This document shows, in pieces, positions 46,832 to 58,170 of a stretch of 64,000 bases of DNA (position 1 is its first letter; every line of letters starts with the position of its first letter). The stretch covers positions 216,167-280,166 of the forward strand of contig NW_026945687.1 of the NCBI RefSeq assembly GCF_034702125.1, written 5' to 3'. The notes below the pieces were generated by a model. It was not told the DNA's origin. It did no database searches and saw only the letters and a program-made list of their open reading frames with translations. This DNA is from Engraulis encrasicolus (taxonomy: Eukaryota; Chordata; Actinopteri; Clupeiformes; Engraulidae). The translations under genes and the position numbers were made by a program.

Positions 46832-49563
46832 ACTACTACCAGCACTTTGTTCACAATTACTCAACCATAGCAAAGCCCCTTTTTGATCTCCTGGCTGGCC
46901 AGAAACAGAAGCGGAAGGGCAGACCATGCGCAAGGCGCAAGGCGCCATCCAGGAAGTTGACACCAAATGACTGGACACCAGATCACCAACAGGCTTTTGA
47001 GGACCTGAAAACAGCCTTGGTGACTTCTGTTGTCTTGGCACACCCAGACTTCTCACGCCCCTTTGTATTGTCCACTGATGCTTCGCTGGATGGCCTAGGA
47101 GCTGTGCTTGGCCAAGTACAAGAAGGTGACAGTGTGGCACGGCCAGTGGCTTTTGCCAGTAAGTCTCTCTCACGAGCCCAAAGGAAGTACCCCGCTCATC
47201 GCCTCGAATTTCTTGCATCCATATGTGAAAAGTTCAGCCACTGGCTGAAGGGGCATACATTCACTGTTTGGACTGATAATAACCCCCTAACACACATTAT
47301 GACCAAACCACGTCTTGATGCCTGCGAGCAGCGATGGGTGGCGAAGTTAGCCGCTTACACGTTTGATATCAAATACATCCCTGGCCCAAAGAACACGGTA
47401 GCTGATGCACTGAGTCGTCCACCGTTTGCGGGTCCAGCTGTGGGGCAAAAGCTACTGCACCACCGCTACAGTGAACTTGTCTCAAAGGCAGTGCCTGTCT
47501 CCTCTGATTCTGTCCAAGAGGCCTTCAGGCAATCGAATGTCACACAAACAAACTTTGGCAGTATTGGAGAGGCAGAGTCTTGTGCGTCTGAGCATTCCAG
47601 AATAGAGCCACTTTCCAGGGAGGTGGTCTCAGCCATCCTTGAGACACATGGGAGTCTATGGGAGTCCAGTGCCAGAGTGCGAGCCGTAAATGCCCTTCAG
47701 CAATTCCCACAGCTGGTTCCACCCGATGAAAACCCCCTGCCTGCATTCTCTGAGAGAGAGCTGCGTGAGGGACAGTTGAGCGATCCCGTCCTGTCCAGGG
47801 TGTTGTACTTTGTGGAGCGCGGCCGACGCCCTTCCAGGAGAGAGAAGGCTCTGGAGTCTGTCATGGTGATCAGATACTTGAAACACTGGGAGAAACTAAC
47901 CACTCGTAATGGTGTGCTCTATAGAGTGTCCAAGGACCAAAAGTCGCACAGGAAGAGATTTCAGTTTGTTGTTCCAGAATCATTCTTCCCTGAGGTGCTG
48001 AAAGGCATTCACGACAATGCTGGTCATCAGGGGCAGTTCAGGAGCGTCAGCCTGGCTCGCCAAAGATTCTTCTGGCCCCATATAGACCAGGATGTGAAAG
48101 AGTACGCCCGCAAGTGCCCAAGGTGCGTCATCAGCAAGTCAGCTGATCCTGATGGAAGAGCGCCCCTCGAGAGTATAAAGACCTCTTCACCACTAGAAAT
48201 AGTGTGCATTGACTTTTGGTCAGCCGAGGACTCGAACAATAAGTCTGTCGATGTGCTAGTAGTCACAGACCACTTCACCAGGCTAGCACAGGCCTTTCCA
48301 TGTCGAGATCAGTCAGCCAAACAAGTGGCAAAGCAACTCTGGGAAAAGTACTTCTGCATCTTTGGATTTCCAGAGAGAATCCACTCCGACCAAGGCGCCT
48401 CATTCGAGAGCCAACTGATCAGTGAACTACTGAAGGTGGCCGGTGTGAGAAAGTCTCGGACCACGCCATACCACCCGATGGGCAATGGTAGCGTGGAGCG
48501 CTTCAACAGGACATTGGGAAACATGATACGTGCACTCTCGCCTGAGGCTAAGCAGAATTGGCCAAGACACCTTCAGACTCTCACCTTCATGTATAACTGT
48601 ACAGTGCATGAGACCACAGGCTATGCCCCCTTTTTCCTCATGTATGGTAGAGTTCCGCGCCTGCCTGTTGATATCCTTTTCAAGAATGTCCTGTGTGATC
48701 CAGAAATCAGCAGTTACGATCACTATGTCGTGTCCCTGACCAAAGATCTTCAAGAGGCCATGGCTATCGCTCAGGAACATGTCAATAAGGAGCAATATCG
48801 CCAGGCTGAGCTTTACAATCGACGAGCAAAAGGGAAGCAGATTGCTGTTGGTGACAGAGTGCTGGTGTCAAACAAACGAGAGAGAGGGAAACGGAAGACG
48901 GCTGACCGATGGGAGTCCACGATTTACACGGTCATAGACATCAACCCCTCTACACACACCTATCAGATTCAGGCTCCCGAGACAGGAGCAGTGAGAGTTG
49001 TGCACCGCAACCTACTGATGTCTGTAAACTTCCTGCCAATTGAAATGGATGGCACCTCTAGTTGCACTTTCATGTCATCCAGTGGGGCTGATTCCAGTGA
49101 AGCAGAAGGAGTGAGGTCCATGGCGGGAGACAACGCTGCTAGTATCAGGACTCAAGAGTGGGTTGACACCCTGACAACAGTGGATGTGGATGACCGTCCA
49201 GGTGACTGCCCTCCTGCAGAAGCCCCACCTGAGGATGTTCTGAGTATGAGTGAGTCTGGGCATATAGGCAACGTACATACAGACACACACACGGAACGGA
49301 GTGTCACACACGGTTCCTTACACGGCTCTCCAACTGACGTAGGGGACGCACGCGCACACACTGGAGTCCACACTGATGACACCTGTAGTGTGCTCCCCAC
49401 CTCTCCTGGGTCTAGCACCGTACACACAGTTAGGACTCGGGTAGGACGAATAGTGAAGCCAGTTAACCGTCTGTTATATCAGATGTCCAAGCAGGATGTA
49501 GTTAGTGATGTCAGTCAACTTCTTGAAAGCTTCTCTCAGTCCATGTTTCAGTTTTTGCACTAA
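46819..49563 (+). CDS. pol: Gypsy RNase H and integrase (pol C-terminal part)
   Basis: A frame of 914 codons. The start of the RT-RNase H connection (GMVNYYQHF) is at the beginning. RNase H follows, with D87 in LSTDASLDGLGAVL, then FASKSLSRAQRKYPAHRLEF and WTDNNPL. The integrase has an HHCC-type zinc region (GIHDNAGHQGQF ... KCPRCVISK), then the catalytic triad D465 (CIDFWSAED), D524 (IHSDQGASF) and E560 (NGSVERFNRTL), with 35 residues between the last two. A GDRVLVSNK beta-rich segment and VVHRNLLMSVNFLP follow. The last ~140 residues are a low-complexity Ser/Thr/His-rich tail, and no chromodomain is evident. The frame is uninterrupted, but it depends on a frameshifted upstream RT. Confidence 0.88.
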   Translation: MGMVNYYQHFVHNYSTIAKPLFDLLAGQKQKRKGRPCARRKAPSRKLTPNDWTPDHQQAFEDLKTALVTSVVLAHPDFSRPFVLSTDASLDGLGAVLGQVQEGDSVARPVAFASKSLSRAQRKYPAHRLEFLASICEKFSHWLKGHTFTVWTDNNPLTHIMTKPRLDACEQRWVAKLAAYTFDIKYIPGPKNTVADALSRPPFAGPAVGQKLLHHRYSELVSKAVPVSSDSVQEAFRQSNVTQTNFGSIGEAESCASEHSRIEPLSREVVSAILETHGSLWESSARVRAVNALQQFPQLVPPDENPLPAFSERELREGQLSDPVLSRVLYFVERGRRPSRREKALESVMVIRYLKHWEKLTTRNGVLYRVSKDQKSHRKRFQFVVPESFFPEVLKGIHDNAGHQGQFRSVSLARQRFFWPHIDQDVKEYARKCPRCVISKSADPDGRAPLESIKTSSPLEIVCIDFWSAEDSNNKSVDVLVVTDHFTRLAQAFPCRDQSAKQVAKQLWEKYFCIFGFPERIHSDQGASFESQLISELLKVAGVRKSRTTPYHPMGNGSVERFNRTLGNMIRALSPEAKQNWPRHLQTLTFMYNCTVHETTGYAPFFLMYGRVPRLPVDILFKNVLCDPEISSYDHYVVSLTKDLQEAMAIAQEHVNKEQYRQAELYNRRAKGKQIAVGDRVLVSNKRERGKRKTADRWESTIYTVIDINPSTHTYQIQAPETGAVRVVHRNLLMSVNFLPIEMDGTSSCTFMSSSGADSSEAEGVRSMAGDNAASIRTQEWVDTLTTVDVDDRPGDCPPAEAPPEDVLSMSESGHIGNVHTDTHTERSVTHGSLHGSPTDVGDARAHTGVHTDDTCSVLPTSPGSSTVHTVRTRVGRIVKPVNRLLYQMSKQDVVSDVSQLLESFSQSMFQFLH

Positions 49564-49825
49564 CATTACACCACACAGACACCCACATCTTCCTTTTATG
49601 TGGCATCCCAGTGATTTTGGGTTAGCGGGAGCGTTACTGAATTATTGATTGTATGTGCGTAGGCATGGTCTGTGTGGGGTGTAGACGGCACCCTGCCCCT
49701 GGAGGTCGGTAATGAGACCTCATCCTTTAAAGGATACTTGTTAGTCAGATATGTGACCATGTTATTTTTTTTTTTCTCTTCTCTCTACTGACGTTAATAT
49801 TTTAGCGAAATTCAGTGGGGGTGGG
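49564..49825 (+). other. Gypsy 3' UTR and polypurine tract
   Basis: No gene is seen. GTGGGGGTGGG at 49815-49825 directly abuts the 3' LTR and can serve as the plus-strand primer. Confidence 0.75.
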
Positions 49826-50120
49826 TGTAACAGAGTTAGAAATGTAGTTGGTGAATTTCACTATAAATATTTGGTTCTCCTTATCATACGAGTTGCAGCC
49901 ACCTGGTGGTGTATTCTTGCAGCTGCAGTAGGTCAGGTCTTTGCACACGAACTATGCTTCCTCCAGCCAGAAAGAGTTTACTTCGCTGGAGATATGAATG
50001 TACAACAGCAGCTGCATGATGTTGTTTGCACTTAATGTTTCACCAGAATAAATGCGAGTTGGAGCCAACCTTTGTCGCCTTTCCTTGCCTTCGACCTGCC
50101 GCCGAATGCGGTCTGTTACA
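49826..50120 (+). repeat. Gypsy 3' LTR
   Basis: 295 bp. It differs from the 5' LTR by four substitutions and an added AG after CATACG. Confidence 0.92.
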
Positions 50121-50161
50121 CCAGGTGGTTCTTAACAACAGGCTATCTGTCAACTTTGTGC

Positions 50162-50225
<64 letters not shown>

Positions 50226-50956
50226 TAGAGAGAAACAGATAGAGAGAAAGAGAGAGAGATTCCCCACGCTAGAGACATTTTTAATAACTCTCCCCTTTCC
50301 CCTTTCACACGTGTTCCCTCCCCACAAGAGGAAAGTAGCCTAATTTTTTAAAAAGGAATGTTTTCGGATCATTAACAAAGGGAAGGCTGCGGGAAACAGC
50401 CTACATTTTAAAAACCATGGGAGTGGAGCAGATGATGAGGTCACTCGTTTCGATACAATTAATAGCGAGGCAGGTGCTTAGAATTTCAGTGCAGGGTATT
50501 TTTGTCATCTATTGCTATCTGTAAAATTGTAACCTATAAATTATGCCAACTGCAGATCTATCTACATGCTCTATCGGATGCATGTAGTAGAACTTTTAGG
50601 GCGACTGACTTGACAACCACATGCGATAGAACTGACAACTGGCTCTTGGCTTAACAACCAAATGTGATAGAATTAACAACGCACTCTTGACTTGCCAAAA
50701 AAATGTGATAGAACTAACGACTGGCTTTTGGTCATATCAACCTGCAGTTTAGAATTAGTAACGGCAGTTTGCCTACCTTAGTCACACGTTTGACGCCTGA
50801 CAGGTTATAAGGAATTAGTTGCAACCTCATCAGCCAATCAGAAAAGAGGATTCATTTGCGTAGGCAGATAATACATTACAATAGTGGAAATTCAATAGTT
50901 CAAAGATCCATGCACAGATCCTAGGTGCTGGTAGATGCAAGAATGTTCAATACTTC

Positions 50957-51140
50957 AAAAGAAAGAAGTCTACCACACACTTTCTTGACTTCATGCTCGT
51001 TTTATTAGAGCAAAAAACGCGTTTCGCCTCAGTGCGCCATCAGGCTCGCTCAGGACACCGCACTGAGTCGAAACACGTTGTTCGCTCTGATAAAACGAGC
51101 ATAAAGTCAAGAAAGTGTGCGGTACACTTCTTTTTTTTTT
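50957..51140 (+). repeat. H-block palindrome, U10 copy
   Basis: Well-preserved copy with the same arms and loop as the reference at 6421. Confidence 0.75.
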
Positions 51141-51550
51141 AATGGTGGAGAAAAAAAGTCTTAGATTGTGCCCAGCATTGGAGAATGCAAGTTGAATGGT
51201 ACAGAGGCCGCCTGACATTGTGACAACTAATCTCTGGCCAGATCTGGTCCTATGGTCAGCACAGGGGCAGATCTAGCCATTTTGGGGCCCTAGGCCAAAT
51301 ATAATCATGTGGTCCTAAAAAGTCATTACATAGACATAAAATTAGTTGTTTTGGTGATATTTTAGTGTTTTGTCTCATATATATCTTCCATTATTTTATA
51401 TAAGTCACAAGTAAAGATCAAGCCTGTGTGTGTGTGTGTGTGTTCACCGCAACTGGTGTGACAGTTGGGGCCCCTCTGGAGGACAGATTTGGTGGGGGCC
51501 CTGGGCAATTGCCTAGGTTTGCCTAATGACCACCGAGGGGTAAAAGCAGA

Positions 51551-52182
51551 CAGGGCCGTAGCCAGCGTTTTGAATTAGGCGAGGTCCATGATGCGCGACC
51601 ACCGAATTTTTATATATAAAAGATACATAAATAGCCTAAATATTATATACATTTTGACATATTTATACATTGAATGTATAGGCCCTATATATATGTATAT
51701 ATATATAGGGCCTATACATTCAATGCATAAATATGTCTGTAAGAATAACGTTTGTGATAAAAGAGGTATGAAACCATACTGTATATAGTGTATATATATA
51801 TATATATTTTATCACAAACAGCATTCTTACAGTCAGTAAAGCCCTTTGTGAGGAAGGTTTAAGTTTGACCCTTAAACATGAATAAAGCAGAGGCAAGTGG
51901 CACAACAAGCTGCATCCTCAGATGGCAAGTAGCCAAACCATTCATATTTTCTCCCAATAAGAAGTTTACTTCAGCTGTTTTCTACCAAATGAGTGGTGGG
52001 GATAGCACTCTGTGGTGCAAATAGTGCATAAAGTGCCATAGTAGCCCAGCTGTAAAATACTCACAAGTGGGGGGTATCAAAGCTGGAACAGATAGATATT
52101 GGCGTAACAAAAAAATAAGAAAACCTTGGACAAAATGAGCGAGGTCCAGACCTCCCTGACCTCTAATGTAGCTACGGCCATG
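51551..52182. mobile_element. hAT-like MITE, 632 bp, with internal hairpins
   Basis: Flanked by the 8 bp duplication AAAGCAGA (51543-51550 and 52183-52190). The ends are CAGGGCCGTAGCCA and, reversed from the right, CATGGCCGTAGCTA. CAG-type ends with 8 bp duplications fit hAT. Inside are two imperfect hairpins: TACATTGAATGTATAGGCCC against GGGCCTATACATTCAATG (about 51665-51725), and TCTGTAAGAATAACGTTTG against CAAACAGCATTCTTACAG (about 51734-51833). There is no coding capacity. Confidence 0.85.
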
Positions 52183-52243
52183 AAAGCAGAGTGAGGGGGC
52201 ACATCTGGTATGCCAGAGGTTGCCATTGAGCCCTTTAGAGGTG

Positions 52244-54038
52244 CAGGCCCGTTGCGTTAAGGTAAGCAATGTAGGCAGTTGCCTAGGGCCCCTGAGTAGG
52301 TGGGGCCCCCAAGGACGACAGGTTATGTACCCAACAGCAATGACGATTTTAAATAGCTTCATAATATGGCACCGCCATCTGTATGAAGGGCTCTGCTGCG
52401 AGGGAAGCAACAGCGCCCCCCTAATACCCCTTGCTCGAGGGGGCCCCCCTCCAATAGGTTTGCATCAGCGACAACGTGAAAATGTCAATTGCCGAACAGC
52501 GAGCGCTGCATCGACAATTTAGTCGAAGTACCCCCATCTGGAGGGCCCCCCCTTCCAATTGGTTCAAGCATCATATTCAGCGCAAATACAAACGGAAAAT
52601 GAAGCGACATAATCTCTCTCACAAGATGTTACGCAGACGCCAGTTTACATTACATTTTGGAGACAGTTGCTTTTATAATAAAAGTTAATCTTGAAGACGA
52701 CACATGAGGCTACTCTCTGTACTGCCAAACCACCAAACTGTCCCAGGCCAGTTGACATCGCACAGACAGCGAGATGCTTCATTTACAGTTTACATGTGTT
52801 TTCAAAAACATCCACGTGCTGTAAGCACTGGGCAAACGTCGATTGTTCAATAACGCGCTTTTTTTCGACACGGAACTGTTTTGGATGTGGACAAACGCAA
52901 GAAGAAACGAATGAACAATGTAATGCCTATCGGAAAACAGGAGTCACAAGTGCGCTGAGTGGGATAGCTAAATTGTAGCACACTAGTCCCTTTCTTGCTA
53001 TTACTATATGTGGGTTACACATTGGAATTTGGGACCATGATTGTAGAAACGCGTGGATTACAGTTAGAGGTTGGGATACATTCTGGGATACATTCTGCGG
53101 TCAAGACAACGCAAGGTAAGGACACCGGGATATTGGTCCCTATAATTGACAGAGTTGTCAACCGCGGAGTAACGTAGGTGGTTGTTCAGTGATCCTTGGT
53201 CGCTGCCTATTCGTGTTTGCTGCGGTATTAGGCTACTAATAACACAAACATTTGGATTGTATTTTCAAGTGCGTGATGAATGCAATACGAAAAAAAATAT
53301 CATCGGGGAGACCCCCCTTGGCTTGGTTACAGAATTCTTGCTAATATCACATCCCCCCAACCCCACTGTGCCTGCTCATTCGTTTCTCAGCCTTGAGTTT
53401 CTGGACTGTAGGATAGTATACGCCTATTGTTTTATGGGTCAATATTTCGTTTTGCACAAATGGATCACCCTCAGTTAGATTCTCAAAGTGGTTGGAAAGA
53501 TTAGACCATTCTTTATTTGTGATTGGCAATGCAGATCATGATTTTCGTGGTAGGGTAAAAACACTCAGATTGGACCACCATATAGGCCTACTTTCATTTG
53601 AGATAGGCCAGGTTAAACAACTGAACATTCAATTAGCCTACTTCATGAGAAATTATAAGCCTACTGAATGGAATGGGCTATATTTTCCCAGGTTTTTCTT
53701 CATAAAGTTTCATAAAATGAACTGGAGGGACTAGTTATCATAATAAGATTGCATTTCCTCACCGAAAATGCTGGTGTATGCATGCTCTTAATGCATTGCC
53801 CTTCATGCATGTGTTGCCCTGCATAGCCACAACACTGTCTAAGGTGACTTGTTTGTTCCATTACATTGGTAGGCTATCTGACAATGACTGAAGTGGCATC
53901 CAAAAATGGTCTGGCCCATCCGAAACAGAAATTCTGGCGCCGTGGCTGCCCCGTCAGGGACCCCCCCCCCAAAAAAAATGCCCTAGGGCCCCGACAACCC
54001 CTTTGCCTAGGGCCCCCAAAATCCTAGAAACGGGCCTT
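52244..54038. mobile_element. hAT-like non-autonomous element, 1795 bp
   Basis: It starts CAGGCCCGTT and ends AACGGGCCTT, flanked by TAGAGGTG (52236-52243) and TAGAGGAG (54039-54046). Other units read TAGAGGAG at this site without a break. Subterminal GCCTAGGGCCCC words occur near both ends. The interior has several frames under 100 codons and no recognisable hAT transposase. The left ~530 bp match 57190-57720. Confidence 0.75.
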
Positions 54039-54147
54039 TAGAGGAGTTGTGGGCCCATCAACGAAACACCAATGAAGGTGCCCACCTGAAGACTGTGGGG
54101 GTCAGTTCATTTCCTGTGTGAATGTCAGACTGATATACACATCTTAA

Positions 54148-54690
54148 CAAAAAAGTAACTTTGAAGGACAAATTGAAGACACATCAACTGAGCATTAATA
54201 GTAATGAAAAATGTTAATAACGTAGCTTTGTCTATCTTAAAACTCAAGTAAAATCGATCTGGCCAAACACATATGCAGATCAATTCCTCAATTTCCTGAG
54301 AAATTAGAAAACCTGACATTCTAAAATGCTTCTGGACGTGCCAGTTTGATATGCTACGATGATGATAAACATTTGATAAAATATCAGATGATCTTACTAG
54401 CCAGGAATTTGATTTTTATTCATGTACTTTTTATACATTCAAGAATGTACTATTCTTGTTTTTAATAATCATAATAACAATAATAATAATTAAAATAATA
54501 GTAATAATAATGATGATAATAATAGTAATTTCTTTAACACATCTGTAACATTTTTCTTTTATTACTATTATTATATTAATTATTATTATTATCATTATTG
54601 CTATTATTATTATTATTATTTCTGGTCTCACATTATCGCAGCATGTTAACGCCGATAACAGCCCACCACTAATCATCATTATTGTTATTA
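54148..54690. other. Right flank of the array with ATT/AAT-rich microsatellite
   Basis: 54148-54450 contains nothing I can identify. About 54456-54628 is an imperfect (AAT)n/(ATT)n region with opposing halves (AATAATAATGATG ... ATTATTATTATC) that can pair as a weak hairpin. Confidence 0.7.
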
Positions 54691-54703
54691 TTCCAGGTCT
54701 TAC

Positions 54704-54803
54704 CCCACATGTCCATGTCCACTGTCTTCTTCTGGACTGGATCCCTCTCCAGGGCTGCCCTGCACATCCCCCTCTAGGGGAACCTCCATCTTCAGCTGCT
54801 CCT
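54704..54803 (-). CDS. Candidate internal exon of an unidentified host gene
   Basis: On the minus strand a pyrimidine-rich acceptor (CTGTCTGTCTGTGTGTTCCAG) precedes a 100 bp segment that ends at a donor GTAAGACC. Reading from the third base, one frame is open throughout and gives an acidic, Glu/Gly/Ser-rich peptide beginning EQLKMEVPLEGDVQG and ending in GHGHVG. The other frames contain a stop or look non-protein-like. No family is recognised. Lack of similarity to the nearby transposons and plausible splice sites are the only support. Confidence 0.35.
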
Positions 54804-55203
54804 CTGGAACACACAGACAGACAGGAAGGAACATCATCACACACAAGTGACTGCAAGATAATTACATCACACACACCAGAGAAGTAAAAACTATGTTTCA
54901 ATTGCTTGATTTATTTCCATGTAGAAAGCTGTGCACTCATGTTCTTGCTTTAGCTCCTCATTTTCTGATGCAAGAAGTACAGCGCCATGATAAAGAAAAA
55001 AAAGACACACTATCAAATGTGTGGCTAATAGCTGAATGGCTAGTGACTCAGGAAAACCACTAGCCACAATGGCCAGCAAACGAAGAAGTTAATGTCAAGC
55101 CCTGAACAAGACTAATGAATAACTACATCATCACACACCAGAGACTACTGAATAATTACATCACACATCGAAGACTGCATTACTCCACACTGCTCATGAA
55201 AAG
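54804..55203. other. No feature identified
   Basis: Non-array sequence with a short ATAATTACATCACACA-type repeated word (about 54856-54875 and 55151-55166). No credible gene. Confidence 0.5.
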
Positions 55204-55872
<669 letters not shown>

Positions 55873-55876
55873 TGAC

Positions 55877-56659
55877 ATGCAGAAGCGTTTTAAACAGAGG
55901 GGCTATCAGACTCAAACTCTCACCCAGGCCCATAACAGAGCACAGTCACTGGAGAGGAAGAATCTGCTGAGTCCAAAATCAAAAGAAGAACAAACACAAA
56001 AACCCTACTTTGTCACACGCTATAGCAAAGAGGCAGTTCATATCAAACACATAATCAAGAAAAATTGCAACATTATTGAATGTGACCCCACCTTAAGAGA
56101 AATATTCACAGAGCCACCAGGAATCAGCTTCAGAAGGGCCCCCACAATTAAAGATAAACTTGTGAGGAGTCACCTTCCTGCTGAGAGAAAAGACACTTGG
56201 CTTTGTCGACCGAAGGGCAACTATCCCTGTGGTAATTGCAATTACTGTGAAAATATGGTAAAAGCAAACATCTTTATAGATGTATTCAGCAACAAGACAT
56301 ATCCCATTAACAGTTTCATAAATTGCAATACCACACATGTAATATATAGACTGGAATGCCCTTGTGGCTGTTTTTATGTGGGACTCACTAAAAGGAGATT
56401 CAGAGACCGAGTGTCTGAGCATAGATATGCAATCAGAGTAGGGAATATGAACTACCCTATGGCCAGACACTATAAAGAAGCACATCATGGACGGGACACA
56501 AGTCTACGTGCAGTGGGCATTGAGGCTGTGTGCCTAGATGCCAGAGGTGGAGATAAAATCAAGCGCCTCAAACAAAGAGAAATATTCTGGATTGATCAAC
56601 TGAAGGCCACAAATTATCCCGGTCTAAACGAAGACTTTGACCTATCTCCTTTTCTATAA
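55877..56659 (+). pseudogene. Penelope-like GIY-YIG endonuclease C-terminal ORF, 260 codons
   Basis: The domain order matches the end of Penelope-like polyproteins: a connector with GYQTQTLTQAHNRAQSLER, a cysteine motif YPCGNCNYC (residues 117-124), then the nuclease. The nuclease has VIY at 155-157 (GIY position), a CPCG insertion, YVGLTKRRFRDRVSEH at 167-182 (YIG position, with the conserved Arg), Glu235 in KQREIFWI and Asn246 in the ATNYPGLNE segment. These fit the four catalytic positions of GIY-YIG enzymes, which nick DNA to prime reverse transcription. The frame is open from an ATG that lies 4 bp after the insertion point, by chance. Without the RT domain the element is not autonomous. 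Confidence 0.88.
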
Positions 56660-57005
56660 ATGTTTTTGATTGTTGTAAATGATATTGATAATATAATCAT
56701 GAGACATCTAGTGATCCTTTGCAGTATTAAAATATTGATGATTTTTATTCGCCAAGCTAATTACCCTTTATCTTTCTATGTCTTTCTAGTGAATCCTCTG
56801 TTCCAGGATAGTGCATGTATCTTGTTTACAGCTATATGGTGATCCTGATGTTTAAGTTATACAAACTAATCTGCCATGTTGCTATACAAGATGGTTGGTC
56901 TCATCACTGCCCCTTGTGGCTTGGAGTAGACCTAGTGGCTCTCATGGCCCAGGATACTGCACCTGAGGACACTAATATAATTAGATGGCTGTTTGTTTCT
57001 CTCAC

Positions 57006-57045
57006 ACACCCTGATGAAGGCCACAGCGCCGAAACGCGTTGGTGT
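57006..57045 (+). ncRNA. Hammerhead ribozyme motif in the Penelope terminus
   Basis: Stem I ACACC (57006-57010) pairs with GGTGT (57041-57045). The core CTGATGA is at 57011-57017. Stem II GGC/GCC (57019-57021 with 57028-57030) has a six-base loop and one extra A at 57018. GAA is at 57031-57033. Stem III ACGCGT (57034-57039) forms only two pairs alone but is self-complementary, and the cleavage-site base is T57040. Penelope-like elements are known to carry type I hammerheads with minimal stem III. The fold is by eye. Confidence 0.6.
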
Positions 57046-57189
57046 TTTTTAATGCATTTGCCCCTTAAATAAAGTTTGTTTTTTACTACATTAACCAACT
57101 GAAGTGCCTGGACCAAGGATTTTTTCCTTCTGTCTTTTTTGAACAGTAATAGTAGTGTTAGAGAAGAGTACCCCATCTGACATGAGTAC

Positions 57190-57720
57190 CAGGCGTGTTG
57201 CGTTAAGGTAAGCAAAGTAGGCATTTGCCTAGGGCCCCCGAGTAGGAGGGGCCACCACGGACGACATGTTTTGTATTCAACCGCAATGACGATTTTAAAT
57301 AGCTTTATAATAAGCCACTGTCATCTATGAAAGGCTCTGCTGCGAGGGCAGCAACAGTACCCCCTGCTTGACAGCGTCAAGTCAAGTGCCCAAAAGCGCA
57401 TAGACAGTATAGTCAAAGTTCCCCCAGCTGGAGGGGGCCCCCTTCGAATTGGTTGGCAGCAACAGCGTAGAATCAAGCGCAGATACAAACTGAAGCAAAA
57501 CTATCTCTCTCTGAGAATGTTGCGCAGACGCCAGTCTACATTACAGTCTAAAGTCATTTGCTTTTATAATGAAAGTTATCTCGAAGACATCATTACTCTC
57601 TGTACTGCAATCAAACTGACCCATGCCAGTTGACATCGCACAGACAATCCATAGAGCTACTCTAACAAGCACTGGGCAAACGTCAAGATTGTTTAATAAC
57701 GCGCCATTTTTCGAGGCAGA
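57190..57720. mobile_element. Truncated copy of the 52244-54038 hAT-like family
   Basis: Starts CAGGCGTGTTGCGTTAAGG and follows the left part of the larger copy through GCCTAGGGCCCCC, CAATGACGATTTTAAATAGC and GTTGCGCAGACGCCAGT. Similarity fades after about 57720. No right end was found. Confidence 0.7.
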
Positions 57721-58053
57721 AGTTTTATTTATTATAACAAATGTAACTAATGAATATGTGAGCTAAAACAACTAAAACAAACTATGCCAAAAAATAAATA
57801 ATGTGGGCGCCCTTACAGCTTTGTTTGAATACAATGGCAAACAAAATAGAATGCAATGTAGGTAAAAAAAAGGAATGTTATTGTTATTGAGTTGCTGAAA
57901 CATGCATTCGTCTCAACTCACCTGGGTATGATATGAAACAAATGATCTGCTTATGCCCAATTATCATCACATGGCTCTCAACTATTATAACCAACATCTC
58001 ATTAGGGTAAGTAGCTAAACTTACCCCGTCTTGAATGGCTAAACTTACCCCAC
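57721..58053. other. No gene identified
   Basis: AT-rich. Repeats of the word CTAAACTTACCCC (about 58015-58052), echoed at 58230 and as ATTTTACCCC near 58850, suggest parts of an unidentified interspersed repeat. Confidence 0.4.
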
Positions 58054-58170
58054 TAGTTGAAAAAGGTAGGTTCATGATGAAGATCCAGGGTGATCAAAAC
58101 GTTGCATTTTAAATAATAAAGTTTATTTTTGGAGCTTATCGGCAGTGTGCAGACCTACCTTTTTCAACTA
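58054..58170. repeat. Penelope-type terminus enclosed by 18 bp inverted repeats
   Basis: TAGTTGAAAAAGGTAGGT (58054-58071) is mirrored by ACCTACCTTTTTCAACTA (58153-58170). Between them lies ATGATGAAGATCCAGGGTGATC followed by AAAACGTTGC and an ATAATAAAG word. This layout matches the hammerhead-bearing end at 57006-57060, including a GATC/GATC stem II, but with CTGATGA and GAAA each altered by one base. Confidence 0.6.

Larger units (their letters stand above)
55873..57142 (+). mobile_element. 5'-truncated Penelope-like retroelement
   Basis: The element is 1270 bp and flanked by a perfect 14 bp duplication ACAGTAATAGTAGT (55859-55872 and 57143-57156). It contains the C-terminal GIY-YIG endonuclease part of the ORF and a ~480 bp 3' region with a hammerhead-type motif, and it ends in T-rich sequence. 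The reverse transcriptase is missing, consistent with 5' truncation on insertion. Confidence 0.9.

Noticed and set aside
53182..53734. Short frames within the large hAT-like element
   Set aside because: I looked for a hAT transposase (C-terminal dimerisation or BED zinc-finger patterns) and found none. The frames are below 100 codons.
54431..54901. Minus-strand frame of 156 codons rich in Ile
   Set aside because: It is mostly ATT-repeat translation. The exon candidate in this region uses a different frame.
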